From the NCBI RefSeq assembly GCF_963576615.1, contig NC_088714.1, positions 48,279,272 to 48,343,271 of the forward strand: a DNA stretch of 64,000 nt, given 5' to 3'. Shown here one piece after another: positions 10,501-25,500 of the stretch (position 1 is the stretch's first letter; each line of letters starts with the position of its first letter). The position numbers and the translations under genes are program-made. Origin of the DNA: Watersipora subatra (taxonomy: Eukaryota > Bryozoa > Gymnolaemata > Cheilostomatida > Watersiporidae). The notes under the pieces are model-generated. The model made no database searches. It had not been told where the DNA came from and saw only the letters and a program-made list of their open reading frames with translations.

Positions 10501-13500
10501 ATTGTTGTTAATTAACTGGTCTGTCATAGGTTTACTTAGGTCAACTTATATGGTTTAATTATTATATTAATGCATTGTTGTTAATTAACTGGTATGTCAT
10601 AGGTTTACTTAGGTCAACTTATATGGTTTAATTATTATATGAATGCATTGTTGTTAATTAACTGGTCTGTCATAGGTTTACTTAGGTCAACTTATATGGT
10701 TTAATTATTATATTAATGCATTGTTGTTAATTAACTGGTATGTCATAGGTTTACTTAGGTCAACTTATATGGTTTAATTATTATATTAATGCATTGTTGT
10801 TGATTAGCTGGTATGTCATAGGTTTACTTAGGTCAACTTATATAGTTTAATTATTATATTAATGCATTGTTGTTGATTAACTGGTCTGTCATAGGTTTAC
10901 TTAGGTCAACTTATATGGTTTAATTATTATATGAATGCATTGTTGTTAATTAACTGGTCTGTCATAGGTTTACTTAGGTCAACTTATATGGTTTAATTAT
11001 TATATTAATGCATTGTTGTTAATTAACTGGTATGTCATAGGTTTACTTAGGTCAACTTATATGGTTTAATTATTATATTAATGCATTGTTGTTGATTAAC
11101 TGGTCTGTCATAGGTTTACTTAGGTCAACTTATATAGTTTAATTATTATATTAATGCATTGTTGTTGATTAACTGGTCTGTCATAGGTTTACTTAGGTCA
11201 ACTTATATAGTTTAATTATTATATTAATGCATTGTTGTTAATTAACTGGTATGTCATAGGTTTACTTAGGTCAACTTATATAGTTTAATTATTATAATAA
11301 TGCATTGTTGTTGATTAACTGGTCTGTCATAGGTTTACTTAGGTCAACTTATATAGTTTAATTATTATAATAATGCATTGTTGTTGATTAACTGGTCTGT
11401 CATAGGTTTACTTAGGTCAACTTATATAGTTTAATTATTATATTAATGCATTGTTGTTGATTAACTGGTATGTCATAGGTTTACTTAGGTCAACTTATAT
11501 AGTTTAATTATTATATTAATGCATTGTTGTTAATTAGCTGGTATGTCATAGGTTTACTTAGGTCAACTTATATGGTTTAATTATTATATTAATGCATTGT
11601 TGTTGATTAACTGGTCTGTCATAGGTTTACTTAGGTCAACTTATATAGTTTAATTATTATATTAATGCATTGTTGTTAATTAGCTGGTATGTCATAGGTT
11701 TACTTAGGTCAACTTATATAGTTTAATTATTATATTAATGCATTGTTGTTGATTAACTGGTCTGTCATAGGTTTACTTAGGTCAACTTATATAGTTTAAT
11801 TATTATATTAATGCATTGTTGTTGATTAACTGGTCTGTCATAGGTTTACTTAGGTCAACTTATATAGTTTAATTATTATATTAATGCATTGTTGTTAATT
11901 AACTGGTCTGTCATAGGTTTACTTAGGTCAACTTATATAGTTTAATTATTATATTAATGCATTGTTGTTAATTAGCTGGTATGTCATAGGTTTACTTAGG
12001 TCAACTTATATGGTTTAATTATTATATTAATGCATTGTTGTTGATTAACTGGTCTGTCATAGGTTTACTTAGGTCAACTTATATAGTTTAATTATTATAT
12101 TAATGCATTGTTGTTAATTAGCTGGTATGTCATAGGTTTACTTAGGTCAACTTATATAGTTTAATTATTATATTAATGCATTGTTGTTGATTAACTGGTC
12201 TGTCATAGGTTTACTTAGGTCAACTTATATAGTTTAATTATTATATTAATGCATTGTTGTTGATTAACTGGTCTGTCATAGGTTTACTTAGGTCAACTTA
12301 TATAGTTTAATTATTATATTAATGCATTGTTGTTAATTAACTGGTCTGTCATAGGTTTACTTAGGTCAACTTATATAGTTTAATTATTATATTAATGCAT
12401 TGTTGTTGATTAACTGGTCTGTCATAGGTTTACTTAGGTCAACTTATATAGTTTAATTATTATAATAATGCATTGTTGTTGATTAACTGGTCTGTCATAG
12501 GTTTACTTTGGTTAACTTATATAGTTTAATTATTATATTAATGCATTGTTGTTAATTAACTGGTCTGTCATAGGTTTACTTAGGTCAACTTATATGGTTT
12601 AATTATTATATTAATGCATTGTTGTTAATTAACTGGTCTGTCATAGGTTTACTTAGGTCAACTTATATAGTTTAATTATTATATTAATGCATTGTTGTTA
12701 ATTAACTGGTCTGTCATAGGTTTACTTAGGTCAACTTATATGGTTTAATTATTATATTAATGCATTGTTGTTAATTAACTGGTCTGTCATAGGTTTACTT
12801 AGGTCAACTTATATGGTTTAATTATTATATTAATGCATTGTTGTTAATTAACTGGTCTGTCATAGGTTTACTTAGGTCAACTTATATAGTTTAATTATTA
12901 TAATAATGCATTGTTGTTGATTAACTGGTCTGTCATAGGTTTACTTAGGTCAACTTATATAGTTTAATTATTATATTAATGCATTGTTGTTGATTAACTG
13001 GTCTGTCATAGGTTTACTTAGGTCAACTTATATAGTTTAATTATTATATTAATGCATTGTTGTTAATTAACTGGTCTGTCATAGGTTTACTTAGGTCAAC
13101 TTATATAGTTTAATTATTATATTAATGCATTGTTGTTAATTAACTGGTCTGTCATAGGTTTACTTAGGTCAACTTATATAGTTTAATTATTATATTAATG
13201 CATTGTTGTTAATTAACTGGTCTGTCATAGGTTTACTTAGGTCAACTTATATGGTTTAATTATTATATTAATGCATTGTTGTTAATTAACTGGTCTGTCA
13301 TAGGTTTACTTAGGTCAACTTATATGGTTTAATTATTATATTAATGCATTGTTGTTAATTAACTGGTCTGTCATAGGTTTACTTAGGTCAACTTATATAG
13401 TTTAATTATTATAATAATGCATTGTTGTTGATTAACTGGTCTGTCATAGGTTTACTTAGGTCAACTTATATAGTTTAATTATTATATTAATGCATTGTTG

Positions 13501-16500
13501 TTGATTAACTGGTCTGTCATAGGTTTACTTAGGTCAACTTATATAGTTTAATTATTATATTAATGCATTGTTGTTAATTAACTGGTCTGTCATAGGTTTA
13601 CTTAGGTCAACTTATATAGTTTAATTATTATATTAATGCATTGTTGTTGATTAACTGGTCTGTCATAGGTTTACTTAGGTCAACTTATATAGTTTAATTA
13701 TTATATTGATGCATTGTTGTTGATTAACTGGTCTGTCATAGGTTTACTTAGGTCAACTTATATAGTTTAATTATTATATTAATGCATTGTTGTTAATTAA
13801 CTGGTCTGTCATAGGTTTATTTAGGTCAACTTATATGGTTTAATTATTATATTAATGCATTGTTGTTAATTAGCTGGTATGTCATAGGTTTACTTAGGTC
13901 AACTTATATAGTTTAATTATTATATTAATGCATTGTTGTTAATTAACTGGTCTGTCATAGGTTTACTTAGGTCAACTTATATGGTTTAATTATTATATTA
14001 ATGCATTGTTGTTAATTAACTGGTCTGTCATAGGTTTACTTAGGTCAACTTATATAGTTTAATTATTATATTAATGCATTGTTGTTAATTAGCTGGTATG
14101 TCATAGGTTTACTTAGGTCAACTTATATAGTTTAATTATTATATTAATGCATTCTTGTTAATTAACTGGTCTGTCATAGGTTTACTTAGGTCAAATTATA
14201 TGGTTTAATTATTATATTAATGCATTGTTGTTAATTAACTGGTATGTCATAGGTTTACTTAGGTCAACTTATATAGTTTAATTATTATATTAATGCATTG
14301 TTGTTAATTAACTGGTCTGTCATAGGTTTACTTAGGTCAACTTATATGGTTTAATTATTATATGAATGCATTGTTGTTAATTAACTGGTCTGTCATAGGT
14401 TTACTTAGGTCAACTTATATGGTTTAATTATTATATTAATGCATTGTTGTTAATTAACTGGTCTGTCATAGGTTTACTTAGGTCAACTTATATAGTTTAG
14501 TTATTATATTAATGCATTGTTGTTAATTAACTGGTATGTCATAGGTTTACTTAGGTCAACTTATATAGTTTAATTATTATATTAATGCATTGTTGTTAAT
14601 TAACTGGTCTGTCATAGGTTTACTTAGGTCAACTTATATGGTTTAATTATTATATGAATGCATTGTTGTTAATTAACTGGTCTGTCATAGGTTTACTTAG
14701 GTCAACTTATATGGTTTAATTATTATATTAATGCATTGTTGTTAATTAACTGGTATGTCATAGGTTTACTTAGGTCAACTTATATGGTTTAATTATTATA
14801 TTAATGCATTGTTGTTGATTAGCTGGTATGTCATAGGTTTACTTAGGTCAACTTATATAGTTTAATTATTATATTAATGCATTGTTGTTGATTAACTGGT
14901 CTGTCATAGGTTTACTTAGGTCAACTTATATGGTTTAATTATTATATGAATGCATTGTTGTTAATTAACTGGTCTGTCATAGGTTTACTTAGGTCAACTT
15001 ATATGGTTTAATTATTATATTAATGCATTGTTGTTAATTAACTGGTATGTCATAGGTTTACTTAGGTCAACTTATATGGTTTAATTATTATATTAATGCA
15101 TTGTTGTTGATTAACTGGTCTGTCATAGGTTTACTTAGGTCAACTTATATAGTTTAATTATTATATTAATGCATTGTTGTTGATTAACTGGTCTGTCATA
15201 GGTTTACTTAGGTCAACTTATATAGTTTAATTATTATATTAATGCATTGTTGTTAATTAACTGGTATGTCATAGGTTTACTTAGGTCAACTTATATAGTT
15301 TAATTATTATAATAATGCATTGTTGTTGATTAACTGGTCTGTCATAGGTTTACTTAGGTCAACTTATATAGTTTAATTATTATAATAATGCATTGTTGTT
15401 GATTAACTGGTCTGTCATAGGTTTACTTAGGTCAACTTATATAGTTTAATTATTATATTAATGCATTGTTGTTGATTAACTGGTATGTCATAGGTTTACT
15501 TAGGTCAACTTATATAGTTTAATTATTATATTAATGCATTGTTGTTAATTAGCTGGTATGTCATAGGTTTACTTAGGTCAACTTATATGGTTTAATTATT
15601 ATATTAATGCATTGTTGTTGATTAACTGGTCTGTCATAGGTTTACTTAGGTCAACTTATATAGTTTAATTATTATATTAATGCATTGTTGTTAATTAGCT
15701 GGTATGTCATAGGTTTACTTAGGTCAACTTATATAGTTTAATTATTATATTAATGCATTGTTGTTGATTAACTGGTCTGTCATAGGTTTACTTAGGTCAA
15801 CTTATATAGTTTAATTATTATATTAATGCATTGTTGTTAATTAACTGGTCTGTCATAGGTTTACTTAGGTCAACTTATATAGTTTAATTATTATATTAAT
15901 GCATTGTTGTTGATTAACTGGTCTGTCATAGGTTTACTTAGGTCAACTTATATAGTTTAATTATTATAATAATGCATTGTTGTTGATTAACTGGTCTGTC
16001 ATAGGTTTACTTTGGTTAACTTATATAGTTTAATTATTATATTAATGCATTGTTGTTAATTAACTGGTCTGTCATAGGTTTACTTAGGTCAACTTATATG
16101 GTTTAATTATTATATTAATGCATTGTTGTTAATTAACTGGTCTGTCATAGATTTACTTAGGTCAACTTATATGGTTTAATTATTATATTAATGCATTGTT
16201 GTTGATTAACTGGTCTGTCATAGGTTTACTTAGGTCAACTTATATAGTTTAATTATTATATTAATGCATTGTTGTTAATTAACTGGTCTGTCATAGGTTT
16301 ACTTAGGTCAACTTATATGGTTTAATTATTATATTAATGCATTGTTGTTAATTAACTGGTCTGTCATAGGTTTACTTAGGTCAACTTATATGGTTTAATT
16401 ATTATATTAATGCATTGTTGTTAATTACCTGGTCTGTCATAGGTTTACTTAGGTCAACTTATATAGTTTAATTATTATAATAATGCATTGTTGTTGATTA

Positions 16501-19500
16501 ACTGGTCTGTCATAGGTTTACTTAGGTCAACTTATATAGTTTAATTATTATATTAATGCATTGTTGTTGATTAACTGGTCTGTCATAGGTTTACTTAGGT
16601 CAACTTATATAGTTTAATTATTATATTAATGCATTGTTGTTAATTAACTGGTCTGTCATAGGTTTACTTAGGTCAACTTATATAGTTTAATTATTATATT
16701 AATGCATTGTTGTTAATTAACTGGTCTGTCATAGGTTTACTTAGGTCAACTTATATAGTTTAATTATTATATTAATGCATTGTTGTTAATTAACTGGTCT
16801 GTCATAGGTTTACTTAGGTCAACTTATATGGTTTAATTATTATATTAATGCATTGTTGTTAATTAACTGGTCTGTCATAGGTTTACTTAGGTCAACTTAT
16901 ATGGTTTAATTATTATATTAATGCATTGTTGTTAATTAACTGGTCTGTCATAGGTTTACTTAGGTCAACTTATATAGTTTAATTATTATAATAATGCATT
17001 GTTGTTGATTAACTGGTCTGTCATAGGTTTACTTAGGTCAACTTATATAGTTTAATTATTATATTAATGCATTGTTGTTGATTAACTGGTCTGTCATAGG
17101 TTTACTTAGGTCAACTTATATAGTTTAATTATTATATTAATGCATTGTTGTTAATTAACTGGTCTGTCATAGGTTTACTTAGGTCAACTTATATAGTTTA
17201 ATTATTATATTAATGCATTGTTGTTGATTAACTGGTCTGTCATAGGTTTACTTAGGTCAACTTATATAGTTTAATTATTATATTGATGCATTGTTGTTGA
17301 TTAACTGGTCTGTCATAGGTTTACTTAGGTCAACTTATATAGTTTAATTATTATATTAATGCATTGTTGTTAATTAACTGGTCTGTCATAGGTTTATTTA
17401 GGTCAACTTATATGGTTTAATTATTATATTAATGCATTGTTGTTAATTAGCTGGTATGTCATAGGTTTACTTAGGTCAACTTATATAGTTTAATTATTAT
17501 ATTAATGCATTGTTGTTAATTAACTGGTCTGTCATAGGTTTACTTAGGTCAACTTATATGGTTTAATTATTATATTAATGCATTGTTGTTAATTAACTGG
17601 TCTGTCATAGGTTTACTTAGGTCAACTTATATAGTTTAATTATTATATTAATGCATTGTTGTTAATTAACTGGTCTGTCATAGGTTTACTTAGGTCAACT
17701 TATATGGTTTAATTATTATATTAATGCATTGTTGTTAATTAACTGGTCTGTCATAGGTTTACTTAGGTCAACTTATATGGTTTAATTATTATATTAATGC
17801 ATTGTTGTTAATTAACTGGTCTGTCATAGGTTTACTTAGGTCAACTTATATAGTTTAATTATTATAATAATGCATTGTTGTTGATTAACTGGTCTGTCAT
17901 AGGTTTACTTAGGTCAACTTATATAGTTTAATTATTATATTAATGCATTGTTGTTGATTAACTGGTCTGTCATAGGTTTACTTAGGTCAACTTATATAGT
18001 TTAATTATTATATTGATGCATTGTTGTTGATTCACTGGTCTGTCATAGGTTTACTTAGGTCAACTTATATGGTTTAATTATTATATTAATGCATTGTTGT
18101 TGATTAACTGGTCTGTCATAGGTTTACTTAGGTCAACTTATATAGTTTAATTATTATATTAATGCATTGTTGTTAATTAACTGGTCTGTCATAGGTTTAC
18201 TTAGGTCAACTTATATGGTTTAATTATTATATTAATGCATTGTTGTTAATTAACTGGTCTGTCATAGGTTTACTTAGGTCAACTTATATGGTTTACTTAT
18301 TATATTAATGCATTGTTGTTAATTAACTGGTCTGTCATAGGTTTACTTAGGTCAACTTATATAGTTTAATTATTATATTAATGCATTGTTGTTGATTAAC
18401 TGGTCTGTCATAGGTTTACTTAGGTCAACTTATATGGTTTAATTATTATATTAATGCATTGTTGTTGATTAACTGGTCTGTCATAGGTTTACTTAGGTCA
18501 ACTTATATAGTTTAATTATTATATTAATGCATTGTTGTTAATTAACTGGTCTGTCATAGGTTTACTTAGGTCAACTTATATGGTTTAATTATTATATTAA
18601 TGCATTGTTGTTAATTAACTGGTCTGTCATAGGTTTACTTAGGTCAACTTATATGGTTTAATTATTATATTAATGCATTGTTGTTAATTAACTGGTCTGT
18701 CATAGGTTTACTTAGGTCAACTTATATGGTTTAATTATTATATTAATGCATTGTTGTTAATTAACTGGTCTGACATAGGTTTACTTAGGTCAACTTATAT
18801 AGTTTAATTATTATATTAATGCATTGTTGTTGATTAACTGGTATGTCATAGGTTTACTTAGGTCAACTTATATAGTTTAATTATTATAATAATGCATTGT
18901 TGTTGATTAACTGGTCTGTCATAGGTTTACTTAGGTCAACTTATATAGTTTAATTATTATATTAATGCATTGTTGTTAATTAACTGGTCTGTCATAGGTT
19001 TACTTAGGTCAACTTATATAGTTTAATTATTATATTAATGCATTGTTGTTAATTAACTGGTCTGTCATAGGTTTACTTAGGTCAACTTATATGGTTTAAT
19101 TATTATATTAATGCATTGTTGTTAATTAACTGGTCTGTCATAGGTTTACTTAGGTCAACTTATATGGTTTAATTATTATATTAATGCATTGTTGTTAATT
19201 AACTGGTATGTCATAGGTTTACTTAGGTCAACTTATATAGTTTAATTATTATAATAATGCATTGTTGTTGATTAACTGGTCTGTCATAGGTTTACTTAGG
19301 TCAACTTATATAGTTTAATTATTATATTAATGCATTGTTGTTGATTAACTGGTCTGTCATAGGTTTACTTAGGTCAACTTATATAGTTTAAATATTATAT
19401 TAATGCATTGTTGTTGATTAACTGGTCTGTCATAGGTTTACTTAGGTCAACTTATATAGTTTAATTATTATATTAATGCATTGTTGTTGATTAACTGGTC

Positions 19501-22500
19501 TGTCATAGGTTTACTTAGGTCAACTTATATAGTTTAATTATTATATTAATGCATTGTTGTTAATTAGCTGGTATGTCATAGGTTTACTTAGGTCAACTTA
19601 TATAGTTTAATTATTATATTAATGCATTGTTGTTAATTAACTGGTCTGTCATAGGTTTACTTAGGTCAACTTATATAGTTTAATTATTATATTAATGCAT
19701 TGTTGTTAATTAACTGGTCTGTCATAGGTTTACTTAGGTCAACTTATATAGTTTAATTATTATATTAATGCATTGTTGTTGATTAACTGGTCTGTCATAG
19801 GTTTACTTAGGTCAACTTATATAGTTTAATTATTATATTAATGCATTGTTGTTAATTAACTGGTCTGTCATAGGTTTACTTAGGTCAACTTATATAGTTT
19901 AATTATTATATTAATGCATTGTTGTTGATTAACTGGTCTGTCATAGGTTTACTTTGGTTAACTTATATAGTTTAATTATTATATTAATGCATTGTTGTTG
20001 ATTAACTGGTCTGTCATAGGTTTACTTAGGTCAACTTATATAGTTTAATTATTATATTAATGCATTGTTGTTGATTAACTGGTCTGTCATAGGTTTATTT
20101 AGGTCAACTTATATGGTTTAATTATTATATTAATGCATTGTTGTTAATTAACTGGTCTGTCATAGGTTTACTTAGGTCAACTTATATAGTTTAATTATTA
20201 TATTAATGCATTGTTGTTGATTAACTGGTCTGTCATAGGTTTACTTAGGTCAACTTATATAGTTTAGTTATTATAATAATGGATTGTTGTTGTTTAACTG
20301 GTATGTCATATGTTTACTTAGGTCAACTTATATAGTTTAGTTATTATAATAATGCATTGTTGTTGTTTAACTGGTATGTCATAGGTTTACTTAGGTCAAC
20401 TTATATAGTTTAATTATTATATTAATGCATTGTTGTTAATTAGCTGGTATGTCATAGGTTTACTTAGGTCAACTTATATAGTTTAATTATTATATTAATG
20501 CATTGTTGTTAATTAACTGGTCTGTCATAGGTTTACTTAGGTCAACTTATATAGTTTAATTATTATATTAATGCATTGTTGTTAATTAACTGGTCTGTCA
20601 TAGGTTTACTTAGGTCAACTTATATGGTTTAATTATTATATTAATGCATTGTTGTTAATTAACTGGTCTGTCATAGGTTTACTTAGGTCAACTTATATGG
20701 TTTAATTATTATATTAATGCATTGTTGTTAATTAACTGGTCTGTCATAGGTTTACTTAGGTCAACTTATATGGTTTAATTATTATAATAATGCATTGTTG
20801 TTGATTAACTGGTCTGTCATAGGTTTACTTAGGTCAACTTATATAGTTTAATTATTATATTAATGCATTGTTGTTGATTAACTGGTCTGTCATAGGTTTA
20901 CTTAGGTCAACTTATATAGTTTAATTATTATATTAATGCATTGTTGTTGATTAACTGGTCTGTCATAGGTTTACTTAGGTCAACTTATATAGTTTAATTA
21001 TTATATTGATGCATTGTTGTTGATTAACTGGTCTGTCATAGGTTTACTTAGGTCAACTTATATAGTTTAATTATTATATTAATGCATTGTTGTTAATTAG
21101 CTGGTATGTCATAGGTTTACTTAGGTCAACTTATATAGTTTAATTATTATATTAATGCATTGTTGTTAATTAACTGGTCTGTCATAGGTTTACTTAGGTC
21201 AACTTATATAGTTTAATTATTATATTAATGCATTGTTGTTAATTAACTGGTCTGTCATAGGTTTACTTAGGTCAACTTATATGGTTTAATTATTATATTA
21301 ATGCATTGTTGTTAATTAACTGGTCTGTCATAGGTTTACTTAGGTCAACTTATATGGTTTAATTATTATATTAATGCATTGTTGTTAATTAACTGGTATG
21401 TCATAGGTTTACTTAGGTCAACTTATATAGTTTAATTATTATAATAATGCATTGTTGTTGATTAACTGGTCTGTCATAGGTTTACTTAGGTCAACTTATA
21501 TAGTTTAATTATTATATTAATGCATTGTTGTTGATTAACTGGTCTGTCATAGGTTTACTTAGGTCAACTTATATAGTTTAATTATTATAATAATGCATTG
21601 TTGTTGATTAACTGGTCTGTCATAGGTTTACTTAGGTCAACTTATATAGTTTAAATATTATATTAATGCATTGTTGTTAATTAACTGGTCTGTCATAGGT
21701 TTACTTAGGTCAACTTATATAGTTTAAATATTATATTAATGCATTGTTGTTGATTAACTGGTCTGTCATAGGTTTACTTAGGTCAACTTATATAGTTTAA
21801 TTATTATATTAATGCATTGTTGTTGATTAACTGGTCTGTCATAGGTTTACTTAGGTCAACTTATATAGTTTAATTATTATATTAATGCATTGTTGTTAAT
21901 TAGCTGGTATGTCATAGGTTTACTTAGGTCAACTTATATAGTTTAATTATTATATTAATGCATTGTTGTTAATTAACTGGTCTGTCATAGGTTTACTTAG
22001 GTCAACTTATATAGTTTAATTATTATATTAATGCATTGTTGTTGATTAACTGGTCTGTCATAGGTTTACTTTGGTTAACTTATATAGTTTAATTATTATA
22101 TTAATGCATTGTTGTTGATTAACTGGTCTGTCATAGGTTTACTTAGGTCAACTTATATAGTTTAATTATTATATTAATGCATTGTTGTTGATTAACTGGT
22201 CTGTCATAGGTTTATTTAGGTCAACTTATATGGTTTAATTATTATATTAATGCATTGTTGTTAATTAACTGGTCTGTCATAGGTTTACTTAGGTCAACTT
22301 ATATAGTTTAATTATTATATTAATGCATTGTTGTTGATTAACTGGTCTGTCATAGGTTTACTTAGGTCAACTTATATAGTTTAGTTATTATAATAATGGA
22401 TTGTTGTTGTTTAACTGGTATGTCATATGTTTACTTAGGTCAACTTATATAGTTTAGTTATTATAATAATGCATTGTTGTTGTTTAACTGGTATGTCATA

Positions 22501-25500
22501 GGTTTACTTAGGTCAACTTATATGGTTTAATTATTATATTAATGCATTGTTGTTGATTCACTGGTCTGTCATAGGTTTACTTAGGTCAACTTATATAGTT
22601 TAATTATTATATTAATGCATTGTTGTTAATTAACTGGTATGTCATAGGTTTACTTAGGTCAACTTATATGGTTTAATTATTATATTAATACATTGTTGTT
22701 GATTATCGGGTCTGTCATAGGTTTACTTAGGTCAACTTATATAGTTTAGTTATTATAATAATGCATTGTTGTTGTTTAACTGGTATGTCATAGGTTTACT
22801 TAGGTCAACTTATATAGTTTAATTATTATATTAATGCATTGTTGTTAATTAACTGGTATGTCATAGGTTTACTTAGGTCAACTTATATGGTTTAATTATT
22901 ATATTAATGCATTGTTGTTGATTAACTGGTCTGTCATAGGTTTACTTAGGTCAACTTATATAGTTTAGTTATTATAATAATGCATTGTTGTTGTTTAACT
23001 GGTATGTCATAGGTTTACTTAGGTCAACTTATATAGTTTAATTATTATATTAATGCATTGTTGTTGATTAACTGGTATGTCATAGGTTTACTTAGGTCAA
23101 CTTATATGGTTTAATTATTATATTAATGCATTGTTGTTGATTAACTGGTCTGTCATAGGTTTACTTAGGTCAACTTATATAGTTTAATTATTATATTAAT
23201 GCATTGTTGTTGATTAACTGGTATGTCATAGGTTTACTTAGGTCAACTTATATGGTTTAATTATTATATTAATGCATTGTTGTTGATTAACTGGTCTGTC
23301 ATAGGTTTACTTAGGTCAACTTATATAGTTTAATTATTATATTAATGCATTGTTGTTAATTAACTGGTCTGTCATAGGTTTACTTAGGTCAACTTATATA
23401 GTTTAATTATTATATTAATGCATTGTTGTTAATTAACTGGTCTGTCATAGGTTTACTTAGGTCAACTTATATGGTTTAATTATTATATTAATGCATTGTT
23501 GTTAATTAACTGGTCTGACATAGGTTTACTTAGGTCAACTTATATGGTTTAATTATTATATTAATGCATTGTTGTTAATTAACTGGTATGTCATAGGTTT
23601 ACTTAGGTCAACTTATATAGTTTAATTATTATAATAATGCATTGTTGTTGATTAACTGGTCTGTCATAGGTTTACTTAGGGCAACTTATATAGTTTAATT
23701 ATTATATTAATGCATTGTTGTTGATTAACTGGTCTGTCATAGGTTTACTTAGGTCAACTTATATAGTTTAATTATTATATTAATGCATTGTTGTTGATTA
23801 ACTGGTCTGTCATAGGTTTACTTAGGTCAACTTATATAGTTTAATTATTATATTAATGCATTGTTGTTGATTAACTGGTCTGTCATAGGTTTACTTAGGT
23901 CAACTTATATAGTTTAATTATTATATTAATGCATTGTTGTTAATTAGCTGGTATGTCATAGGTTTACTTAGGTCAACTTATATAGTTTAATTATTATATT
24001 AATGCATTGTTGTTAATTAACTGGTCTGTCATAGGTTTACTTAGGTCAACTTATATGGTTTAATTATTATATTAATGCATTGTTGTTAATTAACTGGTCT
24101 GTCATAGGTTTACTTAGGTCAACTTATATAGTTTAATTATTATATTAATGCATTGTTGTTAATTAACTGGTCTGTCATAGGTTTACTTAGGTCAACTTAT
24201 ATGGTTTAATTATTATATTAATGCATTGTTGTTAATTAACTGGTATGTCATAGGTTTACTTAGGTCAACTTATATGGTTTAATTATTATATTAATGCATT
24301 GTTGTTGATTAACTGGTCTGTCATAGGTTTACTTAGGTCAACTTATATAGTTTAATTATTATATTAATGCATTGTTGTTGATTAACTGGTCTGTCATAGG
24401 TTTACTTAGGTCAACTTATATAGTTTAATTATTATATTAATGCATTGTTGTTGATTAACTGGTCTGTCATAGGTTTACTTAGGTCAACTTATATAGTTTA
24501 ATTATTATATTAATGCATTGTTGTTGATTAACTGGTCTGTCATAGGTTTACTTAGGTCAACTTATATAGTTTAATTATTATATTAATGCATTGTTGTTAA
24601 TTAACTGGTCTGTCATAGGTTTACTTAGGTCAACTTATATAGTTTAATTATTATATTAATGCATTGTTGTTGATTAACTGGTCTGTCATAGGTTTACTTA
24701 GGTCAACTTATATAGTTTAATTATTATATTAATGCATTGTTGTTAATTAGCTGGTATGTCATAGGTTTACTTAGGTCAACTTATATAGTTTAATTATTAT
24801 ATTAATGCATTGTTGTTAATTAACTGGTCTGTCATAGGTTTACTTAGGTCAACTTATATAGTTTAATTATTATATTAATGCATTGTTGTTGATTAACTGG
24901 TCTGTCATAGGTTTACTTTGGTTAACTTATATAGTTTAATTATTATATTAATGCATTGTTGTTGATTAACTGGTCTGTCATAGGTTTACTTAGGTCAACT
25001 TATATAGTTTAATTATTATATTAATGCATTGTTGTTGATTAACTGGTCTGTCATAGGTTTATTTAGGTCAACTTATATGGTTTAATTATTATATTAATGC
25101 ATTGTTGTTAATTAACTGGTCTGTCATAGGTTTACTTAGGTCAACTTATATAGTTTAATTATTATATTAATGCATTGTTGTTGATTAACTGGTCTGTCAT
25201 AGGTTTACTTAGGTCAACTTATATAGTTTAGTTATTATAATAATGAATTGTTGTTGTTTAACTGGTATGTCATATGTTTACTTAGGTCAACTTATATAGT
25301 TTAGTTATTATAATAATGCATTGTTGTTGTTTAACTGGTATGTCATAGGTTTACTTAGGTCAACTTATATGGTTTAATTATTATATTAATGCATTGTTGT
25401 TGATTCACTGGTCTGTCATAGGTTTACTTAGGTCAACTTATATAGTTTAATTATTATATTAATGCATTGTTGTTAATTAACTGGTATGTCATAGGTTTAC

